Assembly (NCBI GenBank): GCA_905181755.1
Contig: CAJIYY010000075.1
Location: forward strand, 1-29,095
Reading direction: 5' to 3'
From: Candidatus Dadabacteria bacterium UBA1144
GTDB lineage: Bacteria; Desulfobacterota_D; UBA1144
DNA: 29,095 nucleotides
Below the pieces are notes generated by a model. The model ran no database searches, was not told the DNA's origin, and was given only the letters and a program-made list of their open reading frames with translations. Shown here piece after piece: positions 7,161-15,472 of the stretch (positions are counted from its first letter, which is position 1; each line of letters starts with the position of its first letter). The position numbers were made by a program, and so were the translations under genes.

Positions 7161-7406
7161 TTAGTCAGAAGAAGAAGCAACTATGCATCTCAAGTCAGTG
7201 CTAAGGTCATTACCCTCAAAATTAATATGACAAACATTACGATCGTGTCTAATGCACCAAATTTGGAAACCTAAATCAGTAAATCCTGTCTCAATCTTAG
7301 AATAATCTCTCATTGAACCAAAGTCAGTCATTCCAGATTCAAATTCTCTCTGGCATTCAGAACAAAACAGGTAGTTGTCTATATTTTTACTAAGTGGAGT
7401 ATTCAT
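7161..7406 (-). CDS. Small cysteine-rich protein of unknown function
   Basis: An 81-residue ORF convergent with the PTPS-like gene and divergent from the M42 peptidase. I do not recognise it. Five cysteines are present: a CSEC pair at 15-18 and single Cys at about 51, 59 and 73, together with 'IRHDRNVCHINFEG', so a zinc-ribbon-like or metal-binding fold is possible. There is no signal peptide or membrane helix; it looks cytosolic. The C-terminus is a Ser tail (VASSSD). No Shine-Dalgarno precedes the ATG. Fitting neatly between two genes without overlap, and having varied codon content, supports a real gene. Confidence 0.6.
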   Translation of the reverse strand: MNTPLSKNIDNYLFCSECQREFESGMTDFGSMRDYSKIETGFTDLGFQIWCIRHDRNVCHINFEGNDLSTDLRCIVASSSD

Positions 7407-7484
7407 GTAGATATTAAAACTGATTTTTTATTTTTATCAAAAAAGTATTTCACTTATTTCTTTCTTATTCAATGATATTTTATA

Positions 7485-7490
7485 TATAAT
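7485..7490 (+). promoter_or_regulatory. Probable -10 element for the M42 aminopeptidase gene
   Basis: TATAAT lies inside TATATATAAT, 7 nt before the ATG at 7498. A transcript started at the usual distance would begin at or next to the start codon, that is, be leaderless or nearly so. This agrees with the lack of a Shine-Dalgarno sequence. The -35 region is poor (TTCTTA about 17 nt upstream). In such AT-rich DNA the motif could be chance. Confidence 0.4.
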
Positions 7491-7497
7491 AAACATT

Positions 7498-8538
7498 ATG
7501 AGCAATGAATTAATACAAGAGCTATGTAACACGCCTGGTGTTCCAGGTTGTGAAGGAGAAATAGCAAAGATAGTACTTAGAGAAATCGGAGATTTATGTT
7601 TATCTAATTTTAAAGATCCAATGGGAAATCTAATTTTTCAAATTAATGAAAAAACTCCTAATCTACCCACGATACTAATAGATGCTCATATGGATGAAGT
7701 TGGCTTCATAATTTCACATATTGAAGAAAACGGAATGCTAAGGGTGATTCCTCTTGGTGGAATTGATCCTAAATTGTTTTACGGACAAAGATTAACTATT
7801 TGGGGCAAGAAAAGAATAGAAGCGACTGTCGCTGCTATCCCTCCTCATATTTCTGACAAGAATTCACCAAATATAACATCAGTTGAGGACTGCTTAATTG
7901 ATACCGGTATTAATATAAAAAAAATAAAGGAGATTGTGAGTATTGGCGATCAAGTTACGTTTTCAACCGAATGTGTAATAGATAACAATAGAATTCTATC
8001 TAAATCCTTAGATGATAGAATAGGAGTATACGTGTTGCTCCAGACAATAAAGAAAGTAGCAAAGAAAAATCTTAAATGCAATCTGTTTGCATCTGCCTCA
8101 GTTCAAGAGGAGATGGGCTTGAGGGGAGCTAGGATAATAAACTCGAGAGTTAACCCTGATTTCTCTATAGCTCTTGAAGGAACAGTATCAAATGATCTTC
8201 CTGGAGTACCCCTGCATAAGAAATTAGCCAAGCTAGGGGATGGTCCTGAAATTAGAATTTCAGACAAATACCTTATAGCGGATAGAGGATTTAATAACTA
8301 CCTGCAAAGAATTGCAACTAAGGAAAAAATTAAATATCAACTTACTGCTAAAAATGCTGGTGGGACTAACTCAACAGCTTTTCAAGTTACCGGAGAGGGC
8401 TCCAAGGCCACTGTGCTTTCTGTTCCTGTTAGATATCTTCATAGTCCAAGTTCAGTTTGTCTTTCTAGGGACGTCAGCTCGACCATAAACCTGTTAGCTG
8501 CTGCGATTCTAAACATACAAAAGTTTAAAGATGAGTAA
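7498..8538 (+). CDS. M42 family metallo-aminopeptidase
   Basis: This cytosolic co-catalytic zinc (or cobalt) aminopeptidase of the FrvX/glutamyl-aminopeptidase group has 346 residues, the normal length. Metal and catalytic residues read in order: H64 and D66 (IDAHMDEVGF), the bridging Asp in SKSLDDRIG (D172/173), the catalytic Glu pair in VQEEMGLRGA (E204/E205), E227 in ALEGT, and H315 in YLHSPSS. The insert domain between about residues 70 and 165 is present. These enzymes form large tetrahedral shells that trim peptides left by the proteasome-like proteases. Substrate preference cannot be read from the sequence. It overlaps the next ORF by 8 nt, so the two are probably co-transcribed. Confidence 0.9.
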   Translation: MSNELIQELCNTPGVPGCEGEIAKIVLREIGDLCLSNFKDPMGNLIFQINEKTPNLPTILIDAHMDEVGFIISHIEENGMLRVIPLGGIDPKLFYGQRLTIWGKKRIEATVAAIPPHISDKNSPNITSVEDCLIDTGINIKKIKEIVSIGDQVTFSTECVIDNNRILSKSLDDRIGVYVLLQTIKKVAKKNLKCNLFASASVQEEMGLRGARIINSRVNPDFSIALEGTVSNDLPGVPLHKKLAKLGDGPEIRISDKYLIADRGFNNYLQRIATKEKIKYQLTAKNAGGTNSTAFQVTGEGSKATVLSVPVRYLHSPSSVCLSRDVSSTINLLAAAILNIQKFKDE

Positions 8539-8869
8539 AGAAAATATAATAATAGAAATATTCTACAAAAGTTTTGCTGATTATCCTCAGATAATATCAA
8601 ACTCGAAAAAACTATTGGAGATCAAGATAAAGAAACTTAGAATTGACATACAAGACATCTCACTAATAGAAACAATGACAAAAGAAGACTTAAATGACAC
8701 GATAGATAAGATAAGAAATGATAATATGCAACTATGTGTTCAAATTAAGGACTCAAATAGCGATAATTCGCATCTATACAAGGAACTTGTGGACAATTTT
8801 TTTAACGAAATCAACAATACTATAGACTTTATTTACAATCTTATTATCAGCAAACAACTTGGTGGTTAA
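8531..8869 (+). CDS. Hypothetical protein, 112 residues
   Basis: I do not recognise this gene. It starts inside the end of the aminopeptidase gene (8 nt overlap) in another frame, which suggests translational coupling. The product is soluble, rich in Lys, Asp, Asn and Ile, mostly helical by composition, with no Cys motif, signal peptide or membrane segment. The order looks like beta-alpha at the start (IIIEIFYKSFADYPQII), a basic beta strand (LLEIKIKKLRIDIQDISLI), then helices to the end (about 55-112). It lies 60 nt before nuoA, separated by a perfect palindrome, so it is probably not part of the nuo operon. Confidence 0.65.
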   Translation: MSKENIIIEIFYKSFADYPQIISNSKKLLEIKIKKLRIDIQDISLIETMTKEDLNDTIDKIRNDNMQLCVQIKDSNSDNSHLYKELVDNFFNEINNTIDFIYNLIISKQLGG

Positions 8870-8890
8870 AAAATCCTATTTTGTTATTGC

Positions 8891-8913
8891 TTTTAACTAA
8901 TAATTAGTTAAAA
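8891..8913. promoter_or_regulatory. Perfect 23-nt palindrome upstream of nuoA (candidate operator)
   Basis: Arms TTTTAACTAAT (8891-8901) and ATTAGTTAAAA (8903-8913) are exact reverse complements around a single A at 8902. The right end lies 16 nt before the nuoA ATG. Symmetry of this size suits a dimeric regulator such as a MarR, TetR or Rrf2-type protein. It could also form a hairpin in RNA, but the stem is nearly all A-U and has no following U run beyond its own arm, so a terminator is less likely. No clear -35/-10 pair can be assigned around it. Confidence 0.5.
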
Positions 8914-8929
8914 ATATAAGTCGTAGACC

Positions 8930-9292
8930 ATGACTGAATATCCTTTTTTTATTATAATTTTTATGGCATTAATTTCATTGCCAATACTAATGATTTTAAC
9001 TTCAAAAATTATAAAATTCATATTGGGAAGAAAAGAAGAGGTACTAGACTCTATATATGAATGTGGGGAGCCAAGTATTGAAAGCTCGTGGAAAAGGATT
9101 CCAATATCTTATTTCAAAATAGCATTAATTTTTATACTATTTGATATTGAGCTTGTTTTCATATTTCCTTGGATATTGAATTTAAGTGATCCAACCCAAG
9201 GCTCATATCTTTCCTTTATTACCTTTCTGATAATATTGTTTATTGGCTGGATTTATGCATACAAGAAGGGGTACCTTGAATGGGAGATGTAA
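8930..9292 (+). CDS. nuoA: NADH-quinone oxidoreductase subunit A
   Basis: NuoA is a three-helix membrane subunit at the junction of the arms of complex I, near the quinone entry site. The 120-residue protein has helices at about 8-30, 61-84 and 92-112, the conserved loop 'YECGEP' with its flexible Cys, and 'FDIELVFIFPW' in helix two. It is the first gene of the operon and overlaps nuoBC by 13 nt. No Shine-Dalgarno is visible before the ATG; the palindrome at 8891-8913 sits directly upstream. Confidence 0.95.
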   Translation: MTEYPFFIIIFMALISLPILMILTSKIIKFILGRKEEVLDSIYECGEPSIESSWKRIPISYFKIALIFILFDIELVFIFPWILNLSDPTQGSYLSFITFLIILFIGWIYAYKKGYLEWEM

Positions 9293-10281
9293 ATAAATCT
9301 TTAAAAGATATTGGATCTTTTATGAAACTACCTGGTGCTAATCTTTTTATTACAAGCACTGAACAGCTTTTTAATTGGGCAAAAAAATCTAGCTTATGGC
9401 CTTTATCTTTTGGCTTGGCCTGCTGTGCTATTGAAATGATGGCAACTTTTTCTTCAAGATACGATCTAGATCGTCTTGGAATGATAACAAGAGCTTCTCC
9501 TAGACAAGCGGACTTAATGATTGTTGCAGGAACGGTAACAGTTAAGATGGCCGAAAGAATTAAAACACTCTATGATCAAATGGCAGGTCCTAAATATGTC
9601 ATAGCAGCTGGCAGCTGCGCTATTTCTGGTGACCATTACAGGCACATTTATAGTGTGGTTCCAGGCGTAGACTGGGTAATCCCAGTAGATGTGTACGTCC
9701 CCGGGTGTCCTCCAACACCAGAAGCTTTTATCGATGGGATACTTGAGCTCCAAAAAATCATAGCTGTTGGAAAGACTTCTCCTACTTTTAATGCATCAAC
9801 AATAGAAAATCAAAAAAATCTTTTGTCTGAAGTTAATACTAAGCCTATAAAAAAATCAGAGAATGTTATTGAATCTAAATTTATAGACAAAGATGAACTT
9901 CTAAGCTTTATTCTTCAGGTTAAGAAGGAAGGGTTTAACTATTTAAAATTTATCACCGCAACTGATTTCGACAACAACTTGGTACTAACTTATTTATTAG
10001 GGAACAATGAGCAAAATAAAGAGGTTGAATTTAACATTAAGGTTGGAGAAGACTTAAAAGTGGATTCATTATCTCAGATTTATGTTGGGGCTGACTGGCA
10101 AGAAAGAGAAGTCTTTGACTTATTTGGAATTACTTTCAATGGTCATCAAAATTTAAAAAGAATCATGATGCCTGACGATTGGATTGGGCACCCACTGAGA
10201 AAAGAATATAGAATGGATACTCATTATTACCCATATCGTCCCACACGAAAGGAGTACGAAAAGTGGAAAACAGAGTTATAG
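9280..10281 (+). CDS. nuoBC: Fused NADH-quinone oxidoreductase subunits B and C
   Basis: A single 333-residue protein joins two normally separate peripheral subunits. Residues 1-165 are NuoB, which carries the last iron-sulfur cluster (N2) before quinone; its ligands C48-C49, C113 and C143 are visible in ACCAIEMM, GSCAISG and PGCPPTPEAF. A low-complexity linker (about 166-197) follows, then NuoC (about 198-333) ending in the family block ADWQEREVFDLFGI, HPLRKEYRMDT. Fusions of C with D, or B-C-D, are known in other bacteria; B-C alone is less familiar to me. No stop or frameshift lies in the linker in this sequence. An AAGGGG lies upstream of the ATG. It overlaps nuoA by 13 nt and nuoD by 19 nt. 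Confidence 0.93.
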   Translation: MGDVNKSLKDIGSFMKLPGANLFITSTEQLFNWAKKSSLWPLSFGLACCAIEMMATFSSRYDLDRLGMITRASPRQADLMIVAGTVTVKMAERIKTLYDQMAGPKYVIAAGSCAISGDHYRHIYSVVPGVDWVIPVDVYVPGCPPTPEAFIDGILELQKIIAVGKTSPTFNASTIENQKNLLSEVNTKPIKKSENVIESKFIDKDELLSFILQVKKEGFNYLKFITATDFDNNLVLTYLLGNNEQNKEVEFNIKVGEDLKVDSLSQIYVGADWQEREVFDLFGITFNGHQNLKRIMMPDDWIGHPLRKEYRMDTHYYPYRPTRKEYEKWKTEL

Positions 10282-11405
10282 AAAGAGATTTTGGCGATTT
10301 AGCAGTTAATATGGGTCCTCAACATCCCTCTACTCACGGTGTCTTTAGACTTAAGCTTTATCTTCAGGGTGAGAGAATAAATAAAGTTGAATCATTCCTA
10401 GGATACCTACATAGAGGTGTTGAGAAGCTATCAGAGAAACTTGATTACGACCAACTTCCTCCCGTTCTTGAAAGAGACGACTACCTGTCTCCTACTTCCA
10501 ACTCTCTAGGTTTCTGTAATGCTGTGGAAAAAATTTGTGATATAAAAGTTTCGAGAAAAGCTTCTTACATAAGAGTATTAGTAGCTGAGCTGCAGAGGAT
10601 AAGCTCTCATCTAGTAGCACTTGGAACCTATGGTCTAGATTTAGGTGGAGCTCTTGGTGGAGGAGCAAGTCTCTTTCTCTACTGCTTTAGGGAAAGAGAG
10701 AAAATCTTAGACATAATGGAGGATTTAACTGGAACCCGTTTTCACACCAACATGAACCAGATTGGTGGAGTTAGATATGATGTGACGACTGAATCCATAA
10801 ATAAGATAAAAAAATTATCTAAAGATCTACGTCCTGTATTGCAAGATTTTGCAAATATGGTTTCAAAAGATGAGATTTTTATGAAAAGAACAAAAGATAT
10901 TGGGATTATAAGTAAGGCATTAGCTGAAGAGTCTGGAGGTTCTGGCCCAATAGCAAGAGGCTCAGGAATAAACTTTGATGTTAGAAAGAACAAGCCTTAT
11001 GAGTGCTATTCGGAGTTCAACTTTGATATCCCTCTAGGTGTTAAAGGTGACGCATATGATAGAACAATAGTAAGAATGGAAGAGAACATTCAATCCCTCA
11101 ACATAGTTGATCAAATCACTGATGGAATTCCACCTGGAGATTTGAATTCCAGGAAGCCACTAAAAAGTTCAAAACTTACAAAACCCCCCAAAGGTTCTTC
11201 GTATTTCTCAATAGAGTCACCAAGAGGAGAGTTGGGCTTTTTCATCGTTTCAGATGGAACCTCTATACCATACAGGATGAAGATTAGGGCACCTTCTTTT
11301 TCTAACTTATCTATAGTTGACAAACTTCTCCCAGGAACTTTTATTGCAGATTCTGTTGTTATTCTTGGATCATTAGATCCAGTTTTTGGGGATGTTGACA
11401 GATAA
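10263..11405 (+). CDS. nuoD: NADH-quinone oxidoreductase subunit D
   Basis: NuoD forms the quinone-binding cavity together with NuoB. The 380-residue protein is full length, from NMGPQHPSTHG (quinone-site His loop) and GYLHRGVEKL through ERDDYLSP (quinone-site Tyr), FREREKILD and the C-terminal 'GDVDR'. One normally conserved Arg before IGG is Gln here (MNQIGGV instead of the usual RIGGV). The start is GTG at 10263 with AAGGAG about 8 nt upstream; no ATG fits the conserved N-terminus. The stop overlaps nuoH's start as TAATG. Confidence 0.95.
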   Translation: MENRVIERDFGDLAVNMGPQHPSTHGVFRLKLYLQGERINKVESFLGYLHRGVEKLSEKLDYDQLPPVLERDDYLSPTSNSLGFCNAVEKICDIKVSRKASYIRVLVAELQRISSHLVALGTYGLDLGGALGGGASLFLYCFREREKILDIMEDLTGTRFHTNMNQIGGVRYDVTTESINKIKKLSKDLRPVLQDFANMVSKDEIFMKRTKDIGIISKALAEESGGSGPIARGSGINFDVRKNKPYECYSEFNFDIPLGVKGDAYDRTIVRMEENIQSLNIVDQITDGIPPGDLNSRKPLKSSKLTKPPKGSSYFSIESPRGELGFFIVSDGTSIPYRMKIRAPSFSNLSIVDKLLPGTFIADSVVILGSLDPVFGDVDR

Positions 11406-12379
11406 TGATGGATTCATTTATTGCTTTTGCCTTACCAATCTTTAAAACAATCTCTATGTTAATTCTAATCGTTGCATACCTAGTTTGGCTGGAAAGAAAA
11501 GTAGCTGCAAAGATGCAATCTAGAATTGGCCCTTATAGCGTAGGTTCCCCGCATGGATGGCTTCAACCTCTTGCTGATGCATTAAAGCTAATGATTAAGG
11601 ATGATGCTGTACCCAAAAATGCAGATAAATTACTTTTTACCTTTGGACCAATTTGGATAATGGTTGTTAGCCTAGCTTCTTTTGCTTTACTACCTTTCTA
11701 TTTTGACAATCCTATGCTCAATGTTGACCTAAGTCTAATGATGTTTATTGCGATAAGTTCATTAATTATCATTGGCATATTCGTTGCAGGTTGGTCATCA
11801 AATAATAAATATGCATTAATTTCAGTATTAAGAATGACTGCGCAAATAATTTCATATGAAATTCCTCTTATAATATCACTATTAATTCCTTGTATACTTA
11901 TTGGAAGCTTGAGTTTTGGAGAAATTATTTCATTCCAAGAAGATACATGGATTATCTTTTACCCTATCCTTGGTCAAATAAGTTTTATTATTTTTATGAT
12001 ATCTGCTTTAGCAGAAGGTAACAGAATTCCCTTTGACTTATCAGAAGCTGAATCTGAGCTAATATCTGGTTATACAACAGAATATTCGGGAATAAAATTT
12101 GCACTATTTTACTTAGCGGAATATGTTCACCTGTTTGGAATATGTGTTCTAGGTTCTATAATTTTCTTTGGAGGACCTAATGGTCCAATTTTTACCTCAA
12201 ATATACTAATAGTAATTAAAGCTTTACTATTCTTCACGTTAATACTCTTCATTAGATGGAGCTTTTTTAGAATACGAATTGACCAGCTGTTAAAATTTAA
12301 TTGGATTAGACTAATACCATTATCTTTTATAGGATTGCTCTTGGCTTGTTTAGCAAGGTATTATGTGGATTTTAATTGA
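11405..12379 (+). CDS. nuoH: NADH-quinone oxidoreductase subunit H
   Basis: NuoH is the membrane subunit that lines the quinone tunnel and starts the proton path. The 324-residue protein has eight or nine helices. Family blocks include VWLERKVAAKMQSRIGP, LQPLADALKL, AEGNRIPFDLSEAESEL (normally AETNRAPFDL) and GYTTEYSGIKFALFYLAEY, with their conserved Glu and Asp residues. Its ATG overlaps the nuoD stop, and its 3' end overlaps the longer nuoI start. Confidence 0.95.
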   Translation: MMDSFIAFALPIFKTISMLILIVAYLVWLERKVAAKMQSRIGPYSVGSPHGWLQPLADALKLMIKDDAVPKNADKLLFTFGPIWIMVVSLASFALLPFYFDNPMLNVDLSLMMFIAISSLIIIGIFVAGWSSNNKYALISVLRMTAQIISYEIPLIISLLIPCILIGSLSFGEIISFQEDTWIIFYPILGQISFIIFMISALAEGNRIPFDLSEAESELISGYTTEYSGIKFALFYLAEYVHLFGICVLGSIIFFGGPNGPIFTSNILIVIKALLFFTLILFIRWSFFRIRIDQLLKFNWIRLIPLSFIGLLLACLARYYVDFN

Positions 12380-12878
12380 TATGAGATTAATAAAAATTTT
12401 CAACAACATATATAGAAATCTTCTTTTCACTTTAAGTAATGTGACAAAGCCTCCTGTTACAATTAAGTACCCTGAGGAAACTAGAGTCTTTCCTGACAAG
12501 CTAAGATTTGGAACTTTTGGCCTTACTTCTAACGAGGAGACTGGAGAAGAAAACTGTATCGCTTGCAAACTATGCGAAAGAATTTGCCCATCAGAAATAA
12601 TAGAAATTGAAATTGAGAAAAAAAATGGAAGGGGCTTTGCGAAGAAATTCAACTTGGACCTACAAAGCTGTATACAGTGTGAGCTTTGTGTTCAGGTTTG
12701 CCCTGTTGATGCAATAGTTATGATGAGAACTGCAGAGAAACCTACTACTTCAAGAAGCGACTTGTTCCTTACAAAAAGTAAGATGATGAGAAATGCTGAA
12801 AAGTATTCTGAATCTTGGGCAAAAGGTAGCCTGTTACAAGAAAGTCATACTCCAACAAAAAGGAAAGAAAATGATTGA
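12363..12878 (+). CDS. nuoI: NADH-quinone oxidoreductase subunit I (two 4Fe-4S ferredoxin)
   Basis: NuoI carries clusters N6a and N6b, which pass electrons to NuoB. Both cluster motifs are complete: CIACKLCERICP and CIQCELCVQVCP. The N-terminal amphipathic helix precedes the 'VTIKYPEE' block. Two starts are possible. ATG at 12363 has AAGG about 5 nt upstream and overlaps nuoH by 17 nt; ATG at 12381, 1 nt after the nuoH stop, has only a distant GGA and gives a 165-residue protein whose start (MRLIKIF) looks more like homologues. I list the longer form because of the ribosome binding site. The 3' end is a basic, polar tail that overlaps nuoJ by 8 nt. Confidence 0.93.
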   Translation: MWILIDMRLIKIFNNIYRNLLFTLSNVTKPPVTIKYPEETRVFPDKLRFGTFGLTSNEETGEENCIACKLCERICPSEIIEIEIEKKNGRGFAKKFNLDLQSCIQCELCVQVCPVDAIVMMRTAEKPTTSRSDLFLTKSKMMRNAEKYSESWAKGSLLQESHTPTKRKEND

Positions 12879-13380
12879 AGTATTGTTAAGTATATTTTGC
12901 CTCCTTGCAATTGGAGCTGCTATAACGACTTGTCTCAGCTCAAAGATTATAAGATCAACTTTCTTCTTTGGAATAACGCTCTTTATAATTGCATTCATAT
13001 TTATAATAGTTGGCTCCCACCTACTGGGAGTAATACAAATACTCCTTTATACAGGTGGAACACTAATTTTATTCCTATTCTCAATATTCCTAACTGGGGA
13101 TTGGGACTATAGCAACTTAGGGGAAACTTTTCATAAGCCGATTACCGCTATATTAATTTCTTTCTTCTTCTTTATAACAACAACTTACTTAATATCTGAA
13201 TCGAACACATTTGCTGAGCTTGAAAAGAATTTTAACCTTAGCAAGATAGTATCAACACAAGATGTTAGTAAATCTTTATTTAACGATTGGATATTCGTTC
13301 TTGAGCTATCATCAATCTTGCTCTTAGCTACCATAGTAGGATGCCTAACTTTATTAAAGTTTAGAAAGGAGGTTGACTAA
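12871..13380 (+). CDS. nuoJ: NADH-quinone oxidoreductase subunit J
   Basis: NuoJ is a small membrane subunit with five helices; its third helix couples quinone chemistry to the pump. The frame is open from 12793, but the first 26 codons lie inside nuoI and read as hydrophilic non-family sequence. ATG at 12871 follows AAGGAAAG and gives a 169-residue protein beginning MIEVLLSIFC. The key helix 'GVIQILLYTGGTLILFLFSIFL' matches the family block (VIQVLVYAGAIMVLFLFV) with Tyr present. The order after nuoI and before nuoK is canonical. Confidence 0.93.
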   Translation: MIEVLLSIFCLLAIGAAITTCLSSKIIRSTFFFGITLFIIAFIFIIVGSHLLGVIQILLYTGGTLILFLFSIFLTGDWDYSNLGETFHKPITAILISFFFFITTTYLISESNTFAELEKNFNLSKIVSTQDVSKSLFNDWIFVLELSSILLLATIVGCLTLLKFRKEVD

Positions 13381-13383
13381 AGT

Positions 13384-13683
13384 ATGTTCATGCTATTGGT
13401 CTATACCTCTATTTTAATAAGTAGCATAGGTATCTTTATGCTTTTAAGCAAAAAACATATTCTCTCAATACTAATTGGTATTGAGTTATTTTTAAATGGG
13501 ATTAACTTGCTTTTTATTACAATATGTAAGTCCTATTCTAATGATGTGGCGAACATATTCATTCTTTTTATTCTTGTAATAACAGCATGTGAGGTCGCAA
13601 TTGGATTAGCAATCTTTCTGCTTAATCAACGAATTAACAGGACTATAGACATAAATGACTTAGATAAGCTGAGGGATAACTAA
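13384..13683 (+). CDS. nuoK: NADH-quinone oxidoreductase subunit K
   Basis: NuoK is a 99-residue, three-helix membrane subunit that takes part in proton transfer. The two membrane glutamates are present, in 'IGIELFLNGINLL' (helix 2) and 'ACEVAIGLAI' (helix 3). The length is the family norm. It lies 3 nt after the nuoJ stop, and nuoL starts 1 nt after its own stop, so translation is probably coupled. Confidence 0.94.
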   Translation: MFMLLVYTSILISSIGIFMLLSKKHILSILIGIELFLNGINLLFITICKSYSNDVANIFILFILVITACEVAIGLAIFLLNQRINRTIDINDLDKLRDN

Positions 13684-13684
13684 A

Positions 13685-15472
13685 ATGGGTCAGTTCATCA
13701 TTGTCTTATCTCTAATTCCTATTCTTTCTGTAGTATTGAATAACCAGCTAAATGGGGAGAAAAGACTAAGCTACTTACCTGCCATTGTCATATATCTAGC
13801 CATTCTATGGGCTTTAGTCTTTAGTAATGATATTAATCACTTTCTCATACCTTTCTTAACAATTGAAAACAATCAAATAGACCTTCTTTTCAACTTTAAA
13901 TCTGACCATACGCTTATGTCTAAAGTTGTACTGCTTGTTTCTACTTTAGTTCTGATATATTCATCTAAGTTCCTAGAGTCTGAGAACTTACGTTCTAGTA
14001 ACAAATACTTCCTTTTTATAACAATATTTATTTCATCAATGTTCCTTTTTACTTTATCTAACGATTTGTTCAGTTCTTTTATTTTCTGGGAAATTTTAGG
14101 CTTATCATCTTACTTTCTAATAGGTTTTTGGAATAAGGATTCTGAAGCTATAGAATCATCCACCATAGCATTCTGGATTACACGATTTGGAGATATATTT
14201 TTTCTTGCCGGAATAATCTTAATATTTACTGCCACTGGTACCCTGGACATTGATAAGCTAAATGATATCAGACCCTTAGAAATCGAAATCCCTGTCGCCT
14301 TAATTGTGATAGGAGTATTTTCTAAATCAGCACAGTTCCCATTCAATATATGGCTTCCGAAAGCTATGAAAGGGCCAACTCCCGTCTCTGCCTTAATTCA
14401 TTCCGCAACTATGGTAGTGGCCGGTGTACTGTTGTTATATAAAATCTATCCTCTCATTTCTAATAGCGACCTAATACTAAACACTTTAATTGTTATTGGA
14501 CTTATCTCCTCTGTGGCCGGCTCTATTGTTGCGTTCTTTGAGAAAGATTTAAAGAAGATACTGGCCTTTTCAACAATTTCCCATATAGGCCTAATGTTTT
14601 TAGCAATTGGAATAAAGGAACCTACTTTGGCCTACTTCCATATGTTTAGTCATAGCTTCTTCAAATCCTTACTTTTTCTTTACGCTGGTGTAGTAATTAC
14701 GGCTAATGGAACTTCTAAATTAGAAGAATTAAGAAATTCAATAAAATTGAGGTCTACGATGGGTGTAATTCTAGTTATTGCCTGTTGCTCTCTTGGATCC
14801 ATATATCTATTTACAGGTTCATTTTCAAAAGAATATATAATCTTCAGTTTAATAAATAATGAAGCTTATATATCAGGATTTGCGGTACTAATCGGAATGA
14901 TATTTACTTCACTATATGCCGCTAAAATTCTTTTTACATTGGTAGATTTTAAAGCATCTATCAAAAAAGAATCCTATGTGGATGTGGAATATTTAGCACC
15001 CCTATTAATCCTTGCATTATTATCAATTATAGGTCCAATTACGATGGAACTATTCAAAGGGAGCATCCCTTTTAATGAAGTTCCTCATTCATCTCTGAGT
15101 ATAATCTTCTTCCAACTACTTACACTTGTTCTTTTCTATAAATACTATAGAGACAGGACTAATTTAGAGATAAATCTTCAGGAGTTCAAGAGCATCTCTT
15201 ATAGTTTGTTTAAAACTGACTCGATTTATATTGAAATATATGAAAAAGTTTTTAAATCAACATCTCACTTTATAGGATGGTTTGACAGAAACATCATAGA
15301 TGGGCTAGTGAACTATTTGCCTTTCAAGATAATACAGATTTCTAAAGAACTTATGCTCCTTCAAAACGGGCTAGCGAAGACCTATGCAATTAGAACTATA
15401 GTCTTTTTTATATTACTCATCTTAACAATGAGTGTAATTAATAATTTTGCAATAATAGAGGTTCTAAAATAA
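13685..15472 (+). CDS. nuoL: NADH-quinone oxidoreductase subunit L
   Basis: NuoL is the distal antiporter-like proton pump subunit. The 595 residues include the conserved Glu in the 'FIFWEILGLSSYFLIGFW' helix, the Lys in 'SAQFPFNIWLPKAMKGPTPVSALIHSATMV' and the broken helices that follow (KKILAFSTISHIGLMFLAIG). The C-terminus has the long lateral helix region and a last anchor helix (TIVFFILLILTMSVI). It is a little shorter than E. coli NuoL (613), with no missing block I can point to. Confidence 0.95.
   Translation: MGQFIIVLSLIPILSVVLNNQLNGEKRLSYLPAIVIYLAILWALVFSNDINHFLIPFLTIENNQIDLLFNFKSDHTLMSKVVLLVSTLVLIYSSKFLESENLRSSNKYFLFITIFISSMFLFTLSNDLFSSFIFWEILGLSSYFLIGFWNKDSEAIESSTIAFWITRFGDIFFLAGIILIFTATGTLDIDKLNDIRPLEIEIPVALIVIGVFSKSAQFPFNIWLPKAMKGPTPVSALIHSATMVVAGVLLLYKIYPLISNSDLILNTLIVIGLISSVAGSIVAFFEKDLKKILAFSTISHIGLMFLAIGIKEPTLAYFHMFSHSFFKSLLFLYAGVVITANGTSKLEELRNSIKLRSTMGVILVIACCSLGSIYLFTGSFSKEYIIFSLINNEAYISGFAVLIGMIFTSLYAAKILFTLVDFKASIKKESYVDVEYLAPLLILALLSIIGPITMELFKGSIPFNEVPHSSLSIIFFQLLTLVLFYKYYRDRTNLEINLQEFKSISYSLFKTDSIYIEIYEKVFKSTSHFIGWFDRNIIDGLVNYLPFKIIQISKELMLLQNGLAKTYAIRTIVFFILLILTMSVINNFAIIEVLK

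Noticed and set aside
12793..12870. Earlier start for nuoJ
   Set aside because: These codons lie inside nuoI and give a non-family N-terminus; ATG at 12871 has a Shine-Dalgarno and matches NuoJ.
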